NCBI GenBank assembly: GCA_024636295.1
Contig: JAGXHI010000064.1
Coordinates: 1-56,277 of the forward strand
DNA: 56,277 nt
Source: Desulfuromonadales bacterium
GTDB lineage: Bacteria > Desulfobacterota > Desulfuromonadia > Desulfuromonadales > JAGXHI01
Direction of reading: 5' to 3'
Notes under the pieces: generated by a model
Database searches by the model: none
Told to the model about the DNA's origin: nothing
The model's input: the letters and a program-made list of their open reading frames with translations, nothing else
In this document: positions 18,453 through 27,275 of the stretch, one piece after another
How the letters are laid out: each line of letters opens with the position of its first letter
Numbering within the stretch: position 1 is the first letter of the stretch
Translations under genes and position numbers: made by a program

Positions 18453-18495
18453 GAAAAAATAAAATCAGGGCGGGAACCTGCCCGCCCTGATTTTT
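18453..18495 (-). terminator. strong rho-independent terminator after the glycine-zipper gene
   Basis: A long perfect stem (CAGGGCGGG with CCCGCCCTG, extended by AAAAT/ATTTT) surrounds a six-base loop. On the minus strand it is followed by a T-rich tract (complement of 18453-18464). It ends transcription about 15 bases after the stop of 18510-19241 and separates it from ahcY. The A/T flanks on both sides could let it work in both directions. Confidence 0.9.
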
Positions 18496-18509
18496 CCTGC
18501 TCACACGAA

Positions 18510-19241
18510 TCAAAGGGGAAGCATCAGCGTGTGGGTAGCCCCCGTATCGGTTTCCTTCAACTGCAGACGCAGCTGTACGGCCGATGGAGCTTCTCCCGGA
18601 AAGAAGAGAAATCCGCGTCCCATATCCCCCGGTTGAATCGCCTGATTTTCCAACTGCTTGTTGGCCAGATCCCGAGCGATCTGTTGACCGGCGTCCTCTC
18701 CGTAGCCCGCCTGCGCGCCACCGACAACGGCACCGCCGGCACCACCGAGAGCCGCACCCTTGGTCGCTGCTGTCCCCACGTTTTCGCCGGTGAGAACTCC
18801 GATAGCGGCCCCGATTACGGCGCCCCCGGCCGCCCCGAGAAGTCCCGTACGACCTGCCCCCTTGGCGATCCGGCCATATTCGGTACTCTGCTCCACCCTT
18901 TCGTAAGCCGTTCGCGAATCCATCAGATTCCACATATTTCCCTGTGCATCAACAAGAAAAGTCTGTTCGGGAACCAACAGCAGGGGGTGCGTACCGGCAT
19001 TGTCGACAATCACCTGCACCGGAAGAAGGCCGGCTTCTCGAACATTGAAGCCGAATGCTTCCTTGGCTGCTCGCTCATCGGCGAAATCATCGGCGGCAAC
19101 CTGGGCGCCCGCCACGGTCTTCATACCGGCATAGGCCGAAGGATGACGGAATGGAACTTCCTGGCTCTTATAGGTCGTGCAGGATACGGACAGAAGAGAA
19201 GCAAGTAAAACCATCAATGAAAATGCAAAGTGCCTTCTCAT
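18510..19241 (-). CDS. glycine-zipper lipoprotein
   Basis: 243 residues from the ATG at 19241, chosen because GAGG lies six bases upstream; another ATG at 19253 is in frame. The N-terminus RRHFAFSLMVLLASLLSVSC is a lipoprotein signal with Cys in a lipobox-like LSVSC. A glycine-zipper segment (GLLGAAGGAVIGAAIGVLTG, then GAALGGAGGAVVGGAQAG) resembles the membrane-inserting repeats of SlyB/Rcp-type outer-membrane lipoproteins. The C-terminal half is soluble and ends in LRLQLKETDTGATHTLMLPL. Its function is unknown. Placement in the outer membrane or periplasm is inferred. It ends at a strong terminator. Confidence 0.8.
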   Translation of the reverse strand: MRRHFAFSLMVLLASLLSVSCTTYKSQEVPFRHPSAYAGMKTVAGAQVAADDFADERAAKEAFGFNVREAGLLPVQVIVDNAGTHPLLLVPEQTFLVDAQGNMWNLMDSRTAYERVEQSTEYGRIAKGAGRTGLLGAAGGAVIGAAIGVLTGENVGTAATKGAALGGAGGAVVGGAQAGYGEDAGQQIARDLANKQLENQAIQPGDMGRGFLFFPGEAPSAVQLRLQLKETDTGATHTLMLPL

Positions 19242-19299
19242 GGAAAACCTCATTCTTTCTTGAATGTTTTTCCCTCAACTTTATCACAGGAACCTTTCA

Positions 19300-20020
19300 T
19301 CACAATATCCCGCCAGGGAGAGGCCCCGATTCGATTTGCCGCCTGCGCCGGAAAAACCATCGAAACCAGATCGAGCTCAGGATCGCCGCTGCCACGCGAC
19401 CTGGAAAATTCCCGGTCAGCCGGTCCCATCGACGGTCGAAATTCTTCAAGTCCGGAGCCGACATGCGCTCAACCGGAAGCCCTTGCCGGAATTGACGTCG
19501 GAGGTCCTGCGCCACCACAAGCTGCCAGGCGTTCGCCCGCACAAATTCCCCGGTTGAATACCACCGGCGGAGCCGATCGCGAGCTTTGAATTCATAGAAA
19601 GAATACCCGATGGAAGGATTTTCCTCGCTGCGCCGGAACCGAAGAGGGAAATGCCCCGCCGACCGCTGGTCGCCGCGTCGGGCAAATGCCTTGCGCAAGG
19701 TATCCACTCCCTTTTGAAGCACCAGGGGATCAGGGAAGGTAGAGTCCGCGTGCAAAAAAGAAAGGAGCTCCGAATCGGCTTCGCGGACCCCGCGATTCAT
19801 CTGCCGTGCTCTTCCCCTTTCACATTGCAGCAAACGGCAGAAACAGGAAACTCCCCCCGGGCGCCTCCGCCTCCGCTATTGTTTTATCGGTCGATCCCCC
19901 ATCGCAGAGGATCAGTTCGAAACGGATCCTCCTCTGAGCTTCCAGGGAAGCGAAGAGGTCCGGGAGACAGGCGGCTTCGTTGAACACCGGAACGATAATA
20001 GATATCTCAGGCAGATCCAT
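19300..20020 (-). pseudogene. family 2 glycosyltransferase, frameshifted
   Basis: The first 50 codons from the ATG at 20020 read ISIIVPVFNEAACLPDLF and ELILCDGGSTDKTIAEA, the start of a GT-A fold glycosyltransferase. The frame then closes after AAM. The next frame carries on with ERGRARQMNRG and LLSFLHADSTFPDP, the next motifs of the same family (the TIGR04283-like group often near radical SAM/selenoprotein genes). The frames rejoin if one base is removed from a G6 run (C6 at 19853-19858 on the plus strand). Downstream, the expected acidic GGF...ED segment is shortened to VAQDLRRQF, so the gene may also be decayed there. It is intact only if the G6 slip is a sequencing error or is used for slippage. 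Confidence 0.75.
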
Positions 20021-20047
20021 TTTTTAATGTGCCAAAGAGGATATCGA

Positions 20048-20893
20048 TCAGGAGACCATCTCCTCGATGATTTCCCGGATCGGCCGTATTTTCCGAATCA
20101 ATGCACTGACCTGCCCCGCACCCCAGTTCCTGTCAGTCTTCCCTGGTTCCTCTTCATTATTGTCCCCGTCCTTCAACTCGCGATTAATAATCATCCGGTA
20201 CGCCACCGGTCCCCGGGGCAGCAAGGTCGTTCCTCCATCCCCGCATGCCAGGATCGCGTCCTTCCAACCCCTGTGTGCCGGGCTCTCTTCTGAAGCCAGG
20301 AAAGCGGTGCCGATCTGCACCCCTTGCGCTCCGAGCGCCAGTGCGGCGCGAAACCCCCGTCGATCGGCGATTCCGCCTGCGGCTACGACTGGAACATTCA
20401 GCATATCACAGACGAGGGGCACAAGAACCATGTTGGTGGACTCCGGACCGGTGGTGCGTAATCCTCCCGATTCCAATCCCGAGACAATAACTCCGTCCGC
20501 ACCGGCGTCGGCCGCTTTGACCGCCAGTGGCGCGGAGAGTGCAACGTGAAGACCCTTCATCCCCAATTCCTGGATTTTGGGGTAAATCTTTTTCGGGGAA
20601 CCGGCCGAGGTGGTCACGGTACGTATGCCCTCCTGGAACAGAACTTCAAGTATCGCCTCGTTATTGGGATTCATAGCGATCATGAGATTGGCGCCGAAGG
20701 GCTTATTCGTGCGCGCCTTCACCTCTTTAATCATCCCCCGCACTTTTTCCGGATTATGAACGGCGCCCAGCGCCAATATGCCGAACCCCCCGGCCTCGGA
20801 TACAGCGGCCACCATATCAGGGTCATTGAGATCCCGGATGGGGCCCTGAAGAATCGGATACCTGCTGCCAAGAATTTCAAGTAGCTGAGACAT
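20048..20893 (-). CDS. nitronate monooxygenase / FabK-like flavoprotein
   Basis: 281 residues from the ATG at 20893, which has GGAGG eight bases upstream. It is a TIM-barrel FMN protein of the 2-nitropropane dioxygenase group: PILQGPIRDLNDPDMVAAVS, GGFGILALGA, VTTSAGSPKKIYP, GADGVIVSGLESGG, VVAAGGIADRRGFRAAL and GAQGVQIGTAFLASEES. Relatives oxidise alkyl nitronates or reduce enoyl-ACP, and some are unassigned; the sequence does not decide between them. It is divergent from the acyl-CoA ligase at 21221, with 327 bases between, so the two may be regulated together and act in acyl chain metabolism (inference). Confidence 0.85.
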   Translation of the reverse strand: MSQLLEILGSRYPILQGPIRDLNDPDMVAAVSEAGGFGILALGAVHNPEKVRGMIKEVKARTNKPFGANLMIAMNPNNEAILEVLFQEGIRTVTTSAGSPKKIYPKIQELGMKGLHVALSAPLAVKAADAGADGVIVSGLESGGLRTTGPESTNMVLVPLVCDMLNVPVVAAGGIADRRGFRAALALGAQGVQIGTAFLASEESPAHRGWKDAILACGDGGTTLLPRGPVAYRMIINRELKDGDNNEEEPGKTDRNWGAGQVSALIRKIRPIREIIEEMVS

Positions 20894-21220
20894 TGAATCG
20901 ACCTCCATAAAAGAGTAAAAGCAACCTTTTGACACTCCTGCAAGCTATTTCCAGAGCAACAGAATTTCCATTACCTGTGAAGTAATCACGAGACTGAAGA
21001 TGGAATAACCTTGTCAAGGAATGGATAAGCTTTACTTTGTAACAGTTTTTCGTTTCATTAGCAATGTGGAAAGGATTCCTTATAGTCCCTGAAAGAGGGA
21101 TAAAAGCAGTGGAAAATATTGACAGCATACGCATTAATTGGTAGTTTGTAATTGCCTTTTTAAAACACCATAACCCTTCCAGAGATTATATCCGTATACC
21201 TTTTCGGTGAGGAGCCTGAG
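20894..21220. promoter_or_regulatory. divergent intergenic region between NMO-like and acyl-CoA ligase genes
   Basis: An AT-rich 327-base gap. It holds an inverted repeat ATTAC-N7-GTAAT at 20970-20986, which could be an operator. A possible plus-strand promoter is TTGACA (21119-21124), 17-base spacer, TAGTTT (21142-21147); the -10 match is poor. GAGGAG before the ligase ATG is a good ribosome site. No gene or RNA is recognised here. Confidence 0.35.
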
Positions 21221-22723
21221 ATGAATCTTGCTGACCTGTCCCAGAATGAGATCGCTCGCTTCGGCGAGCACGTTTCCCTGATTTTCGAAGGTCGGGAATT
21301 TACAAATGTCCAATTGCGCCGAACCTCCCTCCGTCTGGGAAGCGCCCTGAAGGAAATGGGTGTCCAGCCTGGCGACAGGGTAATCATTCACATGCCCAAT
21401 TGCCCCGAAGTTCTGCAGAGCTTCAGCGCCGTATACGCCATCGGAGGGGTGGTCGTTCCCATCAACTTCATGGTGGGTGATCGCGAAACCGCCTACATCT
21501 ACAACGACACAGGGGCGGAGACGGTAATCAGCAGTATGGAGTTTCTGCCCAAAATCGAGGCAGCCAGGCAGCATGCACCCAACATCAAGAACATTATCCT
21601 TATCGACAAAGAGGTCCCCCCCAAGACGTATTCCTATTATTCCCTGGTCGAATCCCAACAGGAGACCTCCATTGAACCGACAAACGATAATGATCTCGCT
21701 GCCCTGATCTACACCTCCGGCACCACAGGGAATCCAAAGGGTGTCATGCATACGCACTACAGCCTCTATTCCAATGCCAAAATGCAGGACGATACCATAA
21801 AGCTTCCCTCCGGGATGACCAGCGTCAGCCTTCTTCCCTTGTGTCATTCCTACGGAATCGCCAGCATGAACTACGGTTCCCTGGTAGGTGGAGGAAGAAC
21901 GGTTCTTTTGAATACCTTTGACATTGACAAGGTTTTCTCGTCCATAGAAAATTATCAGGCAAATTTCCTGGGTGCTGTCCCCACCATGTATGTCTATATG
22001 CTTCTCCATCCGAATCCGGAAAAATACAATTTAAGCACGATGAAATACTGGATTTCAGGATCAGCTCCCCTCACCCTGGAGACACGGAACCGCTTCAAGG
22101 AGAAGTTCGGACATGAAATCATCGAGGGATGGGGGCTTACCGAGGCAGGCGCGAATAATTCGGTAAATCCCCTGGACGGGAAAAAGAAGGTCGGTTCGAT
22201 CGGACTGCCGATGAACGGAACGCGAATGAAAGTGGTGGATTTCGAAGGACGTGAACTCCCTCCCCGAATGGAAGGGGAGATCCTCATTTCCGGCCCCATG
22301 TTGATGAAAGGTTACTGGAATAAACCGGAAGCCACTGCCGAGGTCCTGAAGGACGGATGGCTTTATACCGGTGACGTAGGATATATGGACGAAGAAGGAT
22401 ATTTCTTCATCACCGAAAGAAAAAAGGACATCATCATCAAGGGAGGGGAAAATATCGCCCCACGTGAGGTGGAAGAAGTCATTTTCAGTCACCCCAAGGT
22501 TTCCGAGGCTGCGGTGGTTGGCGTCAAGGATGAGGTTTACGGTGAAGAAATCAAAGCTTTTGTGGTTCTGAATCCTGGCCAGAGTGTGACCGCCGGAGAA
22601 ATTATCGCTTACTGCACGGAACGTCTGAAAAAATTCAAAACCCCCAAGTACGTTGAGTTTTTGGAGGGACTTCCCAAAAATCTGGTGGGCAAGGTACTAA
22701 AGAAAGATCTCAGACAGAAATAA
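21221..22723 (+). CDS. long-chain-type acyl-CoA ligase (AMP-forming)
   Basis: 500 residues. The P-loop-like AMP motif is LIYTSGTTGNPKGVMHTHYS. The adenylate-binding segment is IEGWGLTEAGA, the hinge YTGDVGYMDEEGYFFITERK followed by KDIIIKGGENI, and the C-terminal catalytic Lys lies in PKNLVGKVLKKDL. It activates a carboxylic acid to its acyl-CoA through an acyl-adenylate. The chain length or aromatic specificity cannot be read. A GAGGAG lies seven bases before the ATG and a terminator follows. It stands alone on the plus strand between minus-strand blocks. Confidence 0.93.
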   Translation: MNLADLSQNEIARFGEHVSLIFEGREFTNVQLRRTSLRLGSALKEMGVQPGDRVIIHMPNCPEVLQSFSAVYAIGGVVVPINFMVGDRETAYIYNDTGAETVISSMEFLPKIEAARQHAPNIKNIILIDKEVPPKTYSYYSLVESQQETSIEPTNDNDLAALIYTSGTTGNPKGVMHTHYSLYSNAKMQDDTIKLPSGMTSVSLLPLCHSYGIASMNYGSLVGGGRTVLLNTFDIDKVFSSIENYQANFLGAVPTMYVYMLLHPNPEKYNLSTMKYWISGSAPLTLETRNRFKEKFGHEIIEGWGLTEAGANNSVNPLDGKKKVGSIGLPMNGTRMKVVDFEGRELPPRMEGEILISGPMLMKGYWNKPEATAEVLKDGWLYTGDVGYMDEEGYFFITERKKDIIIKGGENIAPREVEEVIFSHPKVSEAAVVGVKDEVYGEEIKAFVVLNPGQSVTAGEIIAYCTERLKKFKTPKYVEFLEGLPKNLVGKVLKKDLRQK

Positions 22724-22746
22724 TTTTGAAATTTTTACCGCACACC

Positions 22747-22780
22747 AAGGGACAAGTCGGATGGCTTGTCCCTTCCTTTT
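22747..22780 (+). terminator. terminator after acyl-CoA ligase
   Basis: A perfect 10-bp stem AAGGGACAAG/CTTGTCCCTT with an 8-base loop, followed by CCTTTT, begins 24 bases after the ligase stop. Confidence 0.8.
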
Positions 22781-22859
22781 ATAGCATTTCGCTCCTATCT
22801 CCCAGGATGTCCGCAGCGCCTCCTATGTTTCTACAGCCTTTCCCAGCGTAGACAAATGA

Positions 22860-23531
22860 CTAGGGGCGACTGCGTAAAGCCGGCTCATCTTTTTCACGTG
22901 TTCGAACGGGACGGCAGGGACTTCCATAGGCAATGACACCGCCGGGAATATCTCTTACCACAACGCTGCCTGCGCCAATAACGCTATGGGAACCGATTTC
23001 GATATTATTGCTAACCTTCGTGCCCAGGCCGAGCATTGTAAAATCACCCACCCGTACATTGCCGGCGAGAAAAACTCCAGGAGATATCGTCACAAAAACC
23101 CCCAATCGGTTATCGTGGTCGATGGAAGAAGCGGTGCTGAGGATGGAATGCGCCCCTATTTGCGCATCGGGATTGATGCAAACACCCGCCATGATAATAG
23201 CGCCCTCTCCAATTTCGACATTCCTGGCGATCTGTGCGGATGGATGCACAACCGAAACGAATCGAAAATCCTTCCGCTTCTGAAGAATATCCCTGACCAC
23301 CAGGGAACGCCGCCAGTTGTCGCTGATCGCCACCACGCCCGCACTGATTCCGGCAATTGGTTTCTCATCCATGTGGTGGAAAACAGGGTATCCGTAAACT
23401 TCCTCCTGATCGGCATTTTCGTCAATCAGTCCGATCACTCGAAAGGATTCATCGCTCCTTTCGATAATATCGAGGGCAATCCGGGCGTGAGGGCCAGTCC
23501 CATAAATCAGAATTTTCCTGACTGCGTCCAT
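22860..23531 (-). CDS. NeuD-like sugar O-acyltransferase
   Basis: 223 residues. An N-terminal Rossmann-like PglD/NeuD domain (KILIYGTGPHARIALDII, VIGLIDENADQEEVYGYPV) precedes a left-handed beta helix of hexapeptide repeats (VHPSAQIARNVEIGEGAIIM, then SIDHDNRLGVFVTISPGVFL and GAGSVVVRDIPGGVIAYGSP). The likely catalytic His is in SIDHDN. The family acetylates amino or hydroxyl groups of sugars for glycans such as bacillosamine, sialic acid or O-antigen. No other sugar-nucleotide gene lies nearby. It follows the SDR at the 3' end of the liv block, 58 bases downstream of its stop. Confidence 0.85.
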   Translation of the reverse strand: MDAVRKILIYGTGPHARIALDIIERSDESFRVIGLIDENADQEEVYGYPVFHHMDEKPIAGISAGVVAISDNWRRSLVVRDILQKRKDFRFVSVVHPSAQIARNVEIGEGAIIMAGVCINPDAQIGAHSILSTASSIDHDNRLGVFVTISPGVFLAGNVRVGDFTMLGLGTKVSNNIEIGSHSVIGAGSVVVRDIPGGVIAYGSPCRPVRTREKDEPALRSRP

Positions 23532-23589
23532 GATCCTTCCCCTTCTCCTCGGGAAATTGAAAATCCCGCGGATCCTCCGGAATTCAGAC

Positions 23590-24381
23590 CTATCGAGCCG
23601 TCAGAGGGGCGAAACCCAGATGCATACCTGCATCCACCAGCAGCAATTCACCCGTAATATGTCGTCCGGAGGTGACGAAAAAGACGGCGGCCTCAGCGAT
23701 ATCCTCAGGCGTACTCGCAGCCTGAAGCGGTGTAATTTTCCTGTAATTCCTCAAGGCCTTTTCATACCTCTCCTCACCAAGTCCGGATTTCAACCAGCGG
23801 CTCTGGATCATGCCCGGGCAGATTGCGTTGACGCGAATCTCCGGGCCAAGATTGCGCGCCAGAGAGAGGGTCATGGTATTCAATGCGCCTTTCGAGGCGG
23901 CATAGGCAATTGAACTACCCATCCCCGTGACGCCGGCAACTGATGATACATTGACAATGGAACCCTGGCCTGCTGCTTTCATATGAGGTTCCACAGCGCG
24001 ACTCATCTGATATGTCCCGATCACGTTGACTGCATAGATATCATGGAAATCCTGCGCCTCAAGGGCATTCAGGTCGGATTGGCTGGCAAAGCGGGACACG
24101 CCCGCATTGTTTACCAGGGCATCGATCCGGCCCCACTTCTCCATGGCAGATTCGGCCATGCGGCGGCAGTCCCCGTCCCTGGAGATGTCAGCCTGAACAA
24201 GAAGGGTATCGGCGCCACGCTCCCTGCAAGCCATTTCCGTTTCCTTAGCCTCCTCCAGGCTCTTTGTGTAATTGATCACAACATTCCAGTCCATGTCGGC
24301 GAGATTTTTTGCGATTGCGGCGCCAAGCCCCGTCGCCGAACCTGTAATTATGCACACTTTTCGAAAATCATCTTTGCTCAT
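23590..24381 (-). CDS. short-chain dehydrogenase/reductase, FabG-like
   Basis: 263 residues from the ATG at 24381, chosen because MSKDDFRKVCIITGSATGLG is a normal SDR start and GAGGA lies seven bases upstream. Cofactor motif TGSATGLG, NNAG in ALVNNAGVSRF, catalytic S in NVSSVAGVTG, and the YxxxK motif in YAASKGALNTM. The C-terminus VNAICPGMIQSRW and EDIAEAAVFFVTS follow the 3-oxoacyl-ACP reductase pattern. It reduces or oxidises a keto/hydroxyl substrate with NAD(P); the substrate is unknown. It lies after the livK terminator, in the same direction. Confidence 0.9.
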   Translation of the reverse strand: MSKDDFRKVCIITGSATGLGAAIAKNLADMDWNVVINYTKSLEEAKETEMACRERGADTLLVQADISRDGDCRRMAESAMEKWGRIDALVNNAGVSRFASQSDLNALEAQDFHDIYAVNVIGTYQMSRAVEPHMKAAGQGSIVNVSSVAGVTGMGSSIAYAASKGALNTMTLSLARNLGPEIRVNAICPGMIQSRWLKSGLGEERYEKALRNYRKITPLQAASTPEDIAEAAVFFVTSGRHITGELLLVDAGMHLGFAPLTAR

Positions 24382-24462
24382 CAGGAATTCCTCGATAATT
24401 CGGTGGGCGGCTCCGGAAAATAAAAACTCCCTCTGCTTCCCAGGGAGACATGCTGAACGATG

Positions 24463-24492
24463 AAAAAAAGGGGGGAGGTCTGGCCTCCCCCC
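24463..24492 (-). terminator. terminator after the substrate-binding protein gene
   Basis: A 9-bp G/C stem (GGGGGGAGG with CCTCCCCCC) around a five-base loop is followed on the minus strand by seven T's (24469-24463). It sits 20 bases after the livK-like stop. Confidence 0.88.
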
Positions 24493-24511
24493 GCGGATCG
24501 GGTCAAAATGA

Positions 24512-25690
24512 TTATTTGCCCATGATGTCTTTAACCATGGTGCGCTTGATTTTTCCATCTTCAACAACGGCCACGTTGGGATCCCCTTCCAGAGCTCCGG
24601 TTTCGGAGATGGTGTCCGTTCCATAGGGGCTGTTTTCGGAAGGAATAGCCTTCAGCGCTTTTGCGATATTTGCGCGAATAGCCTTCGCATCCTCGGTGGT
24701 CCCCGCCTGATTCATCGCCTCGGTAAAGAGGTAGGTGGCGAAATAATGGAAAGCCGCCTCGGATCCGGGGATGTTGCCATCATATGCCTTTTTGTAGCGT
24801 TCCACGAAAGCAGCCGCGGAGTCGGTGCCATAGATCATCAGCGGGGTGACGCCGATGGCGCCTTCCAGGGCCTCTGCGCTGCCGAGGACCCGGGCCATCT
24901 CATCAAGCTTGGCCTGATCCATGACGACAAAGCCGCCCTTGAAACCGAGTTCACGAGCCTGCTTTGCGACCAGGGCGGTCGGCTCAGAAGCGCCGCCGAT
25001 GAAAAGCACGTCCGGCTTGGCAGCCAGAACACGGGACATGCCGCTGTAAAAATCGGTGTCCTTGTTGTAGTCCATCGGATTATCAGCTACGACCTCACCG
25101 CCCATTTCCTCCCAGACGGGAACAAAAAGCTTCGTCCAGTATTTAGCGTAGTCATGGGTTGCATTGGCCACGGCGACTTTCTTACCGAAGCGCTCCATCG
25201 TGTATTTGGAGAATGGTTTGAGGTAAACGTCAAAAGAGGGGGGGATGCGGACCGTCAACTTGTTTCCGCGCTCGGTAATCGAGGGAACGCTGCTGTAAGC
25301 TGCCAGAACGAAGTTTTCCCGCTCATTGAAAGCCTGCAGTGCGAATATGCCGCCGGAATGCGGGCAGAATACGACCGGGGCGTTATTTGCCTGGACCAGA
25401 CGACGAGCGTTCACCCCGGCTTCGGCGGGGGAGTACTTGTCGTCCAGAGCTACGACTTCGAGATTGTACTTTTTGCCGTTGACTTCAAATCCGCCATTGG
25501 CGTTGATTTCCTTCTCGGCCATCTTCATGCCGCTCAGGCAATTTTTCCCATAAATGGCGGCGCCGCCGCTCAGCGGCCCGGTAAATCCAAGAGTGATTGT
25601 TTCCTGCGCCGCGACACTGCCGGCCGCCAGCACCAGTCCTGCCGAAACCATTACAGATAGCAGGCGAGTAAAGCGTTGTGTCATCCTCAT
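24512..25690 (-). CDS. livK: branched-chain amino acid ABC transporter substrate-binding protein
   Basis: 392 residues. The signal peptide (RFTRLLSVMVSAGLVLAAG) would be cut after AAGSVAA. The periplasmic binding fold begins ITLGFTGPLSGGAAIYG and continues AEKEINANGGFEVNGKKY and ALDDKYSPAEAGVNARRLV, typical of the LivJ/LivK Leu/Ile/Val-binding family. The real ligand may be another amide, amino or aromatic acid. AGGAGG precedes the ATG. It comes last in the transport operon rather than first, 126 bases after livF, and ends at a strong terminator, which suggests higher or separate expression. Confidence 0.92.
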   Translation of the reverse strand: MRMTQRFTRLLSVMVSAGLVLAAGSVAAQETITLGFTGPLSGGAAIYGKNCLSGMKMAEKEINANGGFEVNGKKYNLEVVALDDKYSPAEAGVNARRLVQANNAPVVFCPHSGGIFALQAFNERENFVLAAYSSVPSITERGNKLTVRIPPSFDVYLKPFSKYTMERFGKKVAVANATHDYAKYWTKLFVPVWEEMGGEVVADNPMDYNKDTDFYSGMSRVLAAKPDVLFIGGASEPTALVAKQARELGFKGGFVVMDQAKLDEMARVLGSAEALEGAIGVTPLMIYGTDSAAAFVERYKKAYDGNIPGSEAAFHYFATYLFTEAMNQAGTTEDAKAIRANIAKALKAIPSENSPYGTDTISETGALEGDPNVAVVEDGKIKRTMVKDIMGK

Positions 25691-25816
25691 GCCTTTTTCC
25701 TCCTTTTAAAACTGCGTTGTTGGACCAGCTCTGAAATGGCGGAAAGCATCCGGCCGACCGCCCTTTTCAATTGCCTGTTTTTCATGTCACATGACACCGA
25801 AAATTATTCGGCGGAA

Positions 25817-26524
25817 TCAAGCTCCGATATATGCCTTGCGTACGTTTTCATCGTGCAGGAGAGTATCTGATTCTCCTTCCATAACAATGCGACCACCCTC
25901 GATAACGTATGCACGATGTGCAATCTTCAGGGCCGCAAAGGCGTTCTGCTCCGCAAGAAGAACAGTTGTGCCGTTTTCATTAATTTTCTTGACTACATCG
26001 AGCACCTGCTTCACCACCAGAGGCGCCAGCCCCAAAGAGGGCTCATCGAGAAGCAGAATCTTCGGACGTCCCATCAGGGCCCGACCGATAGCGACCATCT
26101 GCTGCTGCCCCCCACTGAGGGAACCAGCCGCCTCGTACCTTTTGTCACGCAGGATCGGGAACAGTTCGAAAACCTCTTCCAGACTGCGACGAACCCCCAC
26201 CTGATCACGCGAATAGACATAGGCCCCGAGAGTGAGGTTTTTCATCACTGACATTTTGGGAAAAAGTTTGCGTCCTTCAGGGCAATGCACCACGCCTGAT
26301 CGGACAATCTTAGACGGTTTCATTCCGCCGATTTCTTTCCCCTTGAGACGGATGGCGCCCCCGGCAGGTTTATTGAGTCCGCTGACGGTCAGAAAAATAC
26401 TACTCTTTCCGGCGCCGTTGGCGCCCAGGAGAACCACCAATTCCCCTTCATCAGCATGCAGACTGACGTCATTGAGGGCTCGAAAGCTTCCATATCGGAC
26501 CGACAGGTTCTCAAGCTGCAGCAT
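25817..26524 (-). CDS. livF: branched-chain amino acid ABC transporter ATPase LivF
   Basis: 235 residues from the ATG at 26524, with GGGAG five bases upstream; a GTG at 26530 is also in frame. Walker [10 protein letters not shown], signature [19 protein letters not shown], Walker [13 protein letters not shown], and switch His after [19 protein letters not shown]. The order LSGGQQQM and SLGLAP typifies LivF rather than LivG. It forms the cytoplasmic ATPase pair with LivG. Its 5' end overlaps livG by 14 bases. Confidence 0.95.
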   Translation of the reverse strand: MLQLENLSVRYGSFRALNDVSLHADEGELVVLLGANGAGKSSIFLTVSGLNKPAGGAIRLKGKEIGGMKPSKIVRSGVVHCPEGRKLFPKMSVMKNLTLGAYVYSRDQVGVRRSLEEVFELFPILRDKRYEAAGSLSGGQQQMVAIGRALMGRPKILLLDEPSLGLAPLVVKQVLDVVKKINENGTTVLLAEQNAFAALKIAHRAYVIEGGRIVMEGESDTLLHDENVRKAYIGA

Positions 26525-27275
26525 GTTCACTCCCTAAATAAGCCTCTATTACCAATGGATTGCTTCGAACCTCGGCCGGCGAGCCTTCGGCGATTTTCTC
26601 ACCGTGGTCGAGCACAATGATCTTATCGGCGATGCCCATGATCATATCCATTTTATGTTCGATAAGCCCAACCGTATAGCCATGTACAACCATTTTCTTG
26701 ATCAACTCGGATAATCCTACTGTTTCATCCGGGTTGACCCCGCCTGCGGGTTCGTCCAGAAGGACCATCTCTGGATCCGTGGCCATCGCCAGGGCAAAAG
26801 CGACCCGTTTTCGCGCTTCCTGGGATATGTCGGCCGTAATTCGAGGTGCAAGATCTGCAAGGCCGACAAAATCGAGAACCTCCATTGCGCGTTTTCGGCA
26901 GATCTGCTCCTCGTTGCGAAGCCTGCGGCTATTGACCATGACGTCCCAGAACCCGGAATGGGTCCTCAATCGATGGCCGACGATGATATTGTCAAATACG
27001 CTGGCATTCTCAAAAAGATGGGTTGTCTGAAAGGTCCGTGCAATCCCGAGACGGGCGACCAGGTCAGCACGCATAGCGTTGATTTCTTTTCCCTGGAAAA
27101 GAATCTTCCCTGAAGTCGGTTTGTGGGTACCCGCCACCAGATTGAAAAAGGTGGTTTTGCCGGCGCCGTTAGGACCGATAATCGCTGTTATTTTACCTTT
27201 TTCAAAATCAGCGTCCACGTTGTTTACCGCGGCAAGCCCCCCGAACCGTTTTGTCAAACCTTTTACATTAAGCAT
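26511..27275 (-). CDS. livG: branched-chain amino acid ABC transporter ATPase LivG
   Basis: 254 residues from the ATG at 27275, which has GAGGAGG upstream; an open extension of 50 codons before it is the antisense-like end of livM and is rejected. Walker A is [12 protein letters not shown], the LivG-typical segment is [20 protein letters not shown], the signature region [20 protein letters not shown] is divergent (ISQEARK in place of LSGGQ/LSYGQQ), and Walker B is [14 protein letters not shown]. The altered signature loop is unusual but the remaining motifs are intact. It overlaps livM by 8 bases and livF by 14. Confidence 0.94.
   Translation of the reverse strand: MLNVKGLTKRFGGLAAVNNVDADFEKGKITAIIGPNGAGKTTFFNLVAGTHKPTSGKILFQGKEINAMRADLVARLGIARTFQTTHLFENASVFDNIIVGHRLRTHSGFWDVMVNSRRLRNEEQICRKRAMEVLDFVGLADLAPRITADISQEARKRVAFALAMATDPEMVLLDEPAGGVNPDETVGLSELIKKMVVHGYTVGLIEHKMDMIMGIADKIIVLDHGEKIAEGSPAEVRSNPLVIEAYLGSEHAAA

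Noticed and set aside
20936..20955. sigma-54 promoter before the NMO-like gene (TGGAAATAGCTTGC)
   Set aside because: The spacing between GG and GC is one base shorter than the strict -24/-12 rule, so it would not be recognised.
21134..22009. 291-codon minus-strand open frame
   Set aside because: Antisense to the acyl-CoA ligase, whose motifs are unmistakable.
24382..24624. 81-codon N-terminal extension of the SDR
   Set aside because: It crosses the livK terminator, has no ribosome site, and the ATG at 24381 gives the standard SDR start.
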